The position numbers and the translations under genes were made by a program. A stretch of DNA of 10,434 bases, from positions 1 to 10,434 of the forward strand of contig CAIXUF010000846.1 in assembly GCA_903922535.1 (NCBI GenBank), read 5' to 3'. Positions 9,901-10,434 of this stretch are shown here, piece by piece. Under the pieces are notes generated by a model. It did no database searches and was not told the DNA's origin. It saw only the letters and a list, made by a program, of their open reading frames with translations. The number at the start of each line of letters is the position of its first letter. Position 1 is the first letter of the stretch. This DNA is from Candidatus Hydrogenedentota bacterium (GTDB lineage: Bacteria; Hydrogenedentota; Hydrogenedentia; Hydrogenedentiales; CAITNO01).

Positions 9901-10434
9901 CATGTGATGTCCGGGGACAACAACGCGGTGGAAGACCTGAGTGACAACACGTTCAGCATTATCGCGCCCCCGCTGACGCTCCTTTCCCCCAACGGCGGCG
10001 AGACCTGGGTGCAGGGCCAGACCTTCACCGTCACGTGGAATCAGACCGACCTGACCGGCACCGTTGCGGTCTGGCTGGAGAAGGGCGGGGCTTACAGCGC
10101 GTGGATTGGGGTCGGCGCTACCGGACAGGTGTCGTGGACGGTTCCGGCGCTGCAAGCCCCGGGCGGCGATTACAGGGTCCACGTCATGTACGGCGACGAC
10201 AACCGCTTTGAGGACCTGAGCGATGGGACCTTCAGTATCGCGGCGCCGGGCGACGTGCCTGCGCTTGCGGTCACCTCGCCGAACGGCGGAGAGACTTGGT
10301 CACAGGGCGAAACCCATGCCATCACGTGGACGGCGACCAATGTGACCGGCGACGTGGCCGTCCTTTTGAGCGAGAACGGTGTTGACACGGTGTGGGTTGG
10401 GGCTGCGACGGCCGCGGACGGGCAGATGGACTGG
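994..10434 (+). CDS. Giant secreted multidomain protein with propeller, LCAT-like lipase, beta-helix and Ig-repeat stalk (3' end outside window)
   Basis: The frame is open for 3147 codons from ATG 994 to the window edge with no stop. The first 33 residues are a Sec signal peptide: MRQQ, a hydrophobic core VVWVWVLILVGG, and a likely cleavage site AMA|Q after residue 33. There is no lipobox cysteine. Domains in order by residue: propeller 40-370; BACON-like 371-475; Ig-like 476-580; carboxypeptidase-regulatory-like 582-677; LCAT-type hydrolase 675-1065; beta-sandwich 1090-1180; Fn3-like 1196-1286; PKD 1290-1370; Ig-like 1376-1468; three PEGA-like repeats 1469-1694; HYR 1699-1780; DUF5011-like 1781-1859; beta-helix 1860-2217; HYR 2223-2308; Kre9/KNH-like repeats from about 2313 onward. 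It is most likely exported and attached to, or released from, the cell surface as a long stalked enzyme; that is inference. It has its own promoter and leader, so it is probably not co-transcribed with the Ig-domain gene. The anchor or secretion signal should lie beyond the window. Confidence 0.93.
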   Translation, partial: MRQQNAIVVWVWVLILVGGLVALGAGPSGKAMAQEGAGTAWTPVGQMNSVRMGCADPLLMNDGRVLFVGGATQTDYYSSTYTVGPAEIYDPVARRFLLTGSMIQPRLGPGMALLQDGRVMVAGGSGGAIFPEFNSVEVYDPDQGTFTSAGTMSENRIYRPNCVRLGDGRVLIAGGAYEGGYASTDTRVDAFDAVSGHLLLNVGHMVCGRFAAFATLLPDGSVFFAGGASYWNQRSNPVVEIYTPATGQSTAAANQPPVSLGRPQGCVLSDGRIVLIPEAANPVPIVYRHSDSTFSEASNIGPVSGRPVCLSNGDVIFLGTSLKLCDPTLSFVKQTIDLPSGFSCTNAVALNDGTVLFVNINTRDAYVSNLDFSGEGDWNLSPDNLTIPSSGGRVSLAIANAGTTALAFAAHIINAPWLTIASGDQQGRLSPGNRRTLQFTCAPNTTATERAGGVLFSAPGANPASATVSVRQQGTAPPVSVAALLISPIPASVQVNTPVNVTISALTSAGGLAAVNGRVDIYSQVSSCGTSLSYVSLVNGQWQDSVKFLQPVTRTRLIGTATFGGKSLRAQSNFLEVVKNSEGDTGKLTVIVEDTSGWRAPLSQVRVYKADTFDLLQEKSTGLCESAECGLSHFILPPGSYLLGAEGQDRSQSELSSVDVSAGREASCRLVLVHKTRAVLLVPGIMGSTMKNDHLMVPYLKKRPGQLTGSELQIVNPGLDMLGWDALKKRLQNDYIVLEAPYDWRLPVKEATKYLVDKIDEALRLSRLSNPDCNKVDVIAHSMGGLVTRAYIESSAYRNDIDKFAMVGTPNEGSSKAYYMWEGGEPFVPPAKEILYYAVLYRTYREMYPNAMSTWEYAVNPVGVLGEDLVDAAGMALDHKAIRKFIRKDALGVGNLLPVYPFLVFDNDPAQPLFVDDNESMTCGPANWRLASMNGSRSLINCRYTLDGTLYPDKVKAKLFASTVPSDPNQLMFDKKDVTIEMIHVRKPSTSPGLYEYGQPVDDGSPTHTPGDGTVPLFSALPDCLTPDYMDSQQGAYGRHGDMIANSALQEKILGFLGVQPPTMLSSQARAIAGGISEHVSVCLSGQATLCVTDPTGQRSGNMLDTGDLVNAIPNVEVSVNADLSAVSMGDPVDGAYTVSFKGDEGMPLLLTIGRVATDAQQEQTCSWVGHASAIVVPFTVNHADTEVLAVLPSPLPPSAVGSQDAEGMTRLTWTASTDPTVTAYHVYGSRDDQTQFSYFGESAGIQFDTDKPWNADSTGVMWHFVVLSVGADGAESYYLSPVDNQPHLYADFDAVETTGTAPFTVTFTDRSVGEVSTRAWDFEDDGTADGGDAAVSHTYAIPGTYTVSLQVTGPAGTDSARKVNYITVLPSATSDVTPPTVEITTPTSDPAYTGTADMLDLAGQAADDGGLAEITWFNDLGGSGSITAATAWEIPGVPVHPGVNTITVVVRDTSNNTARASLTVTYGVPVTVTVTPPDASLAGAQWALDGGDWINSGQAAYALPGTHTLTFKPVPGWAGPEAQSVDVSDAPVSLSGAYTRDRGTLIVSVPSDSAPWSYLDGDGAIHYMTGNATVPGVATGTITLHWGDLPNWDKPADPPQETLSLGGTMTVNGAYTRQTGTVQVDVSINRSRWMFIDGDGETHSGRGDQTLGNVPTGLITISYDPVPGFSSPAPESQELFPGGILLLSGGVYSITEPLVITDCPTDQTLPAGAACTASVPDFTGQVTAIDNVAQAGSLVTVQVPAAGSVAALGDTMVTLTVTDAAANSAVCTLKLTVADMSAPVVELVGEAAITVECGGEYTELGATVVDNCATGLAVTVGGDTVDTSANGTYTVTYNAGDGSGNRAERVTRTVYVVECVPHYHVAAQNTVGPWHGTSWATAFRDIQSAVDAAANNGGGEVWVAAGMYTAAGDSVQVVLMKAGVRLYGGFVGTETVRDQRNWLANTTIIDGEDARRCVLGSDGAVLDGFTVTRGYASESGGGGGGGGGAQAKSSGVTQKSAIAYSGGGMYNESSSPAVTNCTFRGNLAGNVGGGMCNVSSSPEVTNCLFAGNSVDDIGGGMCNISSSPVVTNCSFTSNSAGNVSGGMCNVQSSPQLMNCTFTRNWASAGGGMVNAYSSPTLTNCILWGDTASSGEEIFNYESSSQPLVAYSCVQGGYAGTGNISADPLFVDANNGNLQLLPDSPCIDTGTAAGAPITDIVGMLRPQGSGVDMGAYEAIAVVRDTTPPVITTCAANRSVSADNLCQALVPDFTTEVAATDDMDTCPTVTQSPAAGATVGRGDTPVILTVTDDAGNTATCTATLTVSNGVCSTSLAVTAPNGGESWAQRDVETITWSQVGVVGAVAVVLNVNGTDTEWLGGVPASAGQFSWTVPTSVAPGSAYRIHLISAEDNALEDLSDAAFTITPAAVAPLVVTSPNGGELWIQGETETITWNAVGVTGDVGVLLNVDGTDSVWVGAVAAADGEMSYTVPASVTPGSLYRVHVISGSDNSIEDLGDGTFTVIAPPLTLRSPNGGETWVPGLPQLVTWNARAELTGAVAVLLDVNGTDVLWMGSALAPDGELSWTVPLNQTPGSAYRIHIVYGDNNRYADLSDDAFTIEPTPVLASLAITAPNGGENWAQDATQTITWNENGVTGAVAVFLNVNGVDTQWLGQPSASAEQFVWTVPSWVTQGSAYRIHLTSAENNAVEDLSDGTFSVAARVSPIVVTSPNGGETWTQGETHAITWNQTGVAGAVSVYLSANGADLVWIGQALASVGQFSWTIPAWVAAGGACKILVMSAEDNAVADWSDNTFSIAAGTVGTLAVTAPNGGETWTQGGSRVITWDQTGVTGAVAVFLDDNGGGMRWIGEAPASAGQLAWTVPTWVTPGGTYRIHLISADNNAVEDLSDSTFTVASGVSPLALTSPNGGELWIQDVTETIRWTQTGVTGALAVWLEANGAYSAWIGTVAASDGQMSYTVPASVAPGGVYKVHVMSGDNNAVEDLSDNTFSIIAPPLTLLSPNGGETWVQGQTFTVTWNQTDLTGTVAVWLEKGGAYSAWIGVGATGQVSWTVPALQAPGGDYRVHVMYGDDNRFEDLSDGTFSIAAPGDVPALAVTSPNGGETWSQGETHAITWTATNVTGDVAVLLSENGVDTVWVGAATAADGQMDW
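1111..2103 (+). other. Domain: seven-row Kelch/galactose-oxidase-like beta-propeller
   Basis: Residues about 40-370 contain seven rows of a DG-x-hydrophobic strand followed, in most rows, by a GG turn: NDGRVLFVGG (D62), QDGRVMVAGG (D116), GDGRVLIAGG (D167), PDGSVFFAGG (D219), SDGRIVLIPE (D270), SNGDVIFLGT (N312) and NDGTVLFVNI (D352). Spacing is 51-54 residues for the first rows and 40-42 later. Rows 2 to 4 are preceded by the typical Y/F-D-P/A strand (EIYDP, EVYDP, DAFDA). Seven rows fit a closed seven-bladed propeller. Such modules usually bind glycans or proteins. I see no evidence for the copper-radical oxidase active site of true galactose oxidases, so binding or scaffolding is more likely than oxidase activity. 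Confidence 0.75.
2104..3018 (+). other. Domains: BACON-like, Ig-like and carboxypeptidase-regulatory-like beta-sandwiches
   Basis: Residues 371-475 have a BACON-like pattern: NAPWLTI, then LSPGNRRTLQF, then a final strand ATVSVRQQGT. BACON domains are thought to bind glycans or act as spacers. Residues 476-580 are an Ig-like segment (PVNVTISALTSAGG and later strands). Residues 582-677 run from KLTVIVED through FILPPGSYLLGAEG, the PPG-x-Y-x-L turn typical of carboxypeptidase-regulatory/SpaA-like folds. Together they form the linker that leads into the hydrolase. Assignments rest on short motifs and are approximate. Confidence 0.5.
3016..4188 (+). other. Domain: LCAT-type alpha/beta-hydrolase (lipase or acyltransferase) with full catalytic triad
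   Basis: Residues about 675-1065. The oxyanion loop is VLLVPGIMGST (P683 to S688), followed by an APYDWRLP motif characteristic of the lecithin:cholesterol acyltransferase family. The nucleophile elbow is VIAHSMGGLVTRAY with Ser782. A GTPNEGS strand-turn follows at 808. The acid is Asp1012 in PGDGTVPLFS, and the base is His1040 in GRHGDM. All three catalytic residues and their family contexts are intact, so the domain is predicted to be active. LCAT-fold enzymes cleave acyl esters from phospholipids or glycerides and may pass the acyl group to an alcohol. Which substrate is used here cannot be read from sequence. About 200 residues between the GTPNEG turn and the Asp probably form the cap or lid. 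Confidence 0.85.
4261..4533 (+). other. Domain: post-hydrolase beta-sandwich (VTDPTGQRSG type)
   Basis: Residues about 1090-1180 read CVTDPTGQRSGN, then NAIPNVEV, then GAYTVSFKGDEG and LLLTIGRV. This order (a V-x-D-P-x-G-x-R-x-G opening, an IP strand, a G-x-Y-T-V-x-x-x-G turn and a final beta strand) recurs in bacterial secreted lipases and other exported enzymes as a small beta-sandwich of unclear role. It follows the hydrolase directly and may help it fold or bind a surface. Confidence 0.45.
4579..5397 (+). other. Domains: Fn3-like, PKD and Ig-like
   Basis: Residues 1196-1286 are Fn3-like: LPPSAVGSQD, then LTWTASTDPTVTAYHVYGS, then an aromatic WHFVVLSVGADG strand. Residues 1290-1370 are a clear PKD domain: TAPFTVTFTDRS, AWDFEDDG and HTYAIPGTYTVSLQVTG, close to the family WDFGDG and HTY-x-x-PG-x-Y-x-V signatures. 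Residues 1376-1468 open with TPPTVEITTP and close with VVVRDTSNNTARASLTV, a common bacterial Ig-like pattern. These are extracellular spacers or adhesion modules. Confidence 0.72.
5398..6075 (+). repeat. Three tandem PEGA-like repeats
   Basis: Three units of 73, 77 and 76 residues (1469-1541, 1542-1618, 1619-1694). Each has a central aromatic-plus-Asp-Gly motif (WALDGGDW, WSYLDGDG, WMFIDGDG), a turn leading to a strand (LPGTHTLTF, VATGTITLHW, VPTGLITISY), a proline-rich link (PGWAGPEAQ, PNWDKPADPP, PGFSSPAPES) and a final strand; the first two units end GAYTR and the third GGVYS. This resembles PEGA-type surface domains. Sequence divergence is high, so the repeats are old rather than recent copies. 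Confidence 0.55.
6088..6570 (+). other. Domains: HYR and DUF5011-like
   Basis: Residues 1699-1780 are a HYR domain: DCPTDQTLPAGAACTASVPDFT at the start (two cysteines), GDTMVTLTVTDAAANSAVCTL near the end. Residues 1781-1859 are DUF5011-like: APVVELVGEAAITVECGG, GATVVDNC, and GTYTVTYNAGDGSGNRAERV. Both are Ig-fold modules found in bacterial adhesins and calcium-dependent surface proteins. They lead into the beta-helix. Confidence 0.72.
6934..6960 (+). repeat. GGT/GGC microsatellite encoding nine glycines
   Basis: Seven GGT codons followed by two GGC codons encode a run of nine Gly just before the first beta-helix row. Being a trinucleotide tract, length changes would add or remove glycines without shifting the frame. 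Confidence 0.9.
7012..7398 (+). repeat. Five 78-bp beta-helix coil repeats
   Basis: Successive rows start at 7012, 7090, 7168, 7246 and 7321, and the last row runs to about 7398. Bases such as GGCGGCGGAATG and TCTTCTCC recur in register, so similarity is visible at DNA level as well as protein level. The last interval is 75 bases. Confidence 0.8.
7660..7917 (+). other. Domain: second HYR domain
   Basis: Residues 2223-2308 read DTTPPVITTCAANRSVSADN, then LCQALVPDFT, then DDMDTCPTVTQSPAAG, then GDTPVILTVTDDAGNTATC. This is a textbook HYR domain with the cysteine pattern of the family. It links the beta-helix to the KNH-like repeat array. Confidence 0.8.
7948..10434 (+). repeat. Array of nine (at least) Kre9/KNH-like Ig repeats, last one cut by window end
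   Basis: Units start at the PNGGE motif at 7948, 8242, 8527, 8827, 9118, 9412, 9703, 9988 and 10279, with lengths 98, 95, 100, 97, 98, 97, 95 and 97 residues; the ninth is truncated. Each has the order SPNGGE-x-W, I-T/R-W, G-x-V-x-V-x-L, W-I/L/V-G, F/M/L-x-W/Y-T-V/I-P, a Y/C-R/K-I/V/L strand and a D-L/W-S/G-D-x-x-F-x-I/V end. This fits the Kre9/KNH-like (Ser-Thr-rich GPI-anchored) domain that is widespread in bacterial secreted proteins. Such arrays act as extended stalks. Repeats 2 and 3 resemble repeats 7 and 8 most closely, both separated by exactly 1461 bases. Confidence 0.88.

Noticed and set aside
7909..10182. A 757-codon open frame on the minus strand opposite the Ig-repeat array
   Set aside because: Its product is a periodic Arg/His/Pro-rich sequence with the same ~97-residue period as the sense repeats and no recognisable domain. 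It is a by-product of GC-rich repeated codons on the plus strand.

Overview
The window looks like accessory DNA from an uncultured, fairly GC-rich Gram-negative bacterium. The domain mix (PNGGE/Kre9-KNH-like Ig repeats, HYR, PKD, PEGA-like, and a PMP-type beta-helix ending in GAYE) is typical of large secreted proteins in environmental lineages such as Hydrogenedentota, Lentisphaerota, Planctomycetota and the Bacteroidota relatives. This taxonomic guess is inference and weak. No tRNA, rRNA, CRISPR array, transposase or housekeeping gene is visible.

Layout: positions 1-480 hold the C-terminal end of a secreted-type protein with a bacterial Ig-like domain. Positions 481-993 are intergenic. They contain an imperfect hairpin after the first gene, a short direct repeat, a composite inverted repeat (693-837) around a dispersed-repeat-like core (727-750), a good sigma70-type promoter (862-890), a small 5' UTR hairpin and a clear Shine-Dalgarno site. 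From 994 to the window edge, one plus-strand reading frame stays open for 3147 codons without a stop. It encodes a giant secreted protein whose C-terminus lies outside the window.

Domain order of the giant protein: signal peptide; seven-row Kelch/galactose-oxidase-like beta-propeller; BACON-like domain; Ig-like and carboxypeptidase-regulatory-like domains; an LCAT-type alpha/beta-hydrolase with a complete Ser/Asp/His triad; a beta-sandwich linker; Fn3-like; PKD; Ig-like; three PEGA-like repeats; HYR; DUF5011-like; a PMP/choice-of-anchor-Q-like right-handed beta-helix with a poly-glycine tract; a second HYR; and an array of at least nine Kre9/KNH-like Ig repeats of 95-100 residues. The N-terminal part up to the hydrolase has visibly lower GC than the repeat array, which suggests assembly from modules of different origin.

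The most notable object is this architecture: a catalytically complete lipase/acyltransferase-like domain between a propeller and a very long adhesive stalk. A plausible reading is a surface-displayed or secreted enzyme that acts on esters or lipids while tethered by the stalk. That role is inference. The repeat array also shows a higher-order period of five repeats and mosaic repeats, which points to block duplication and recombination.
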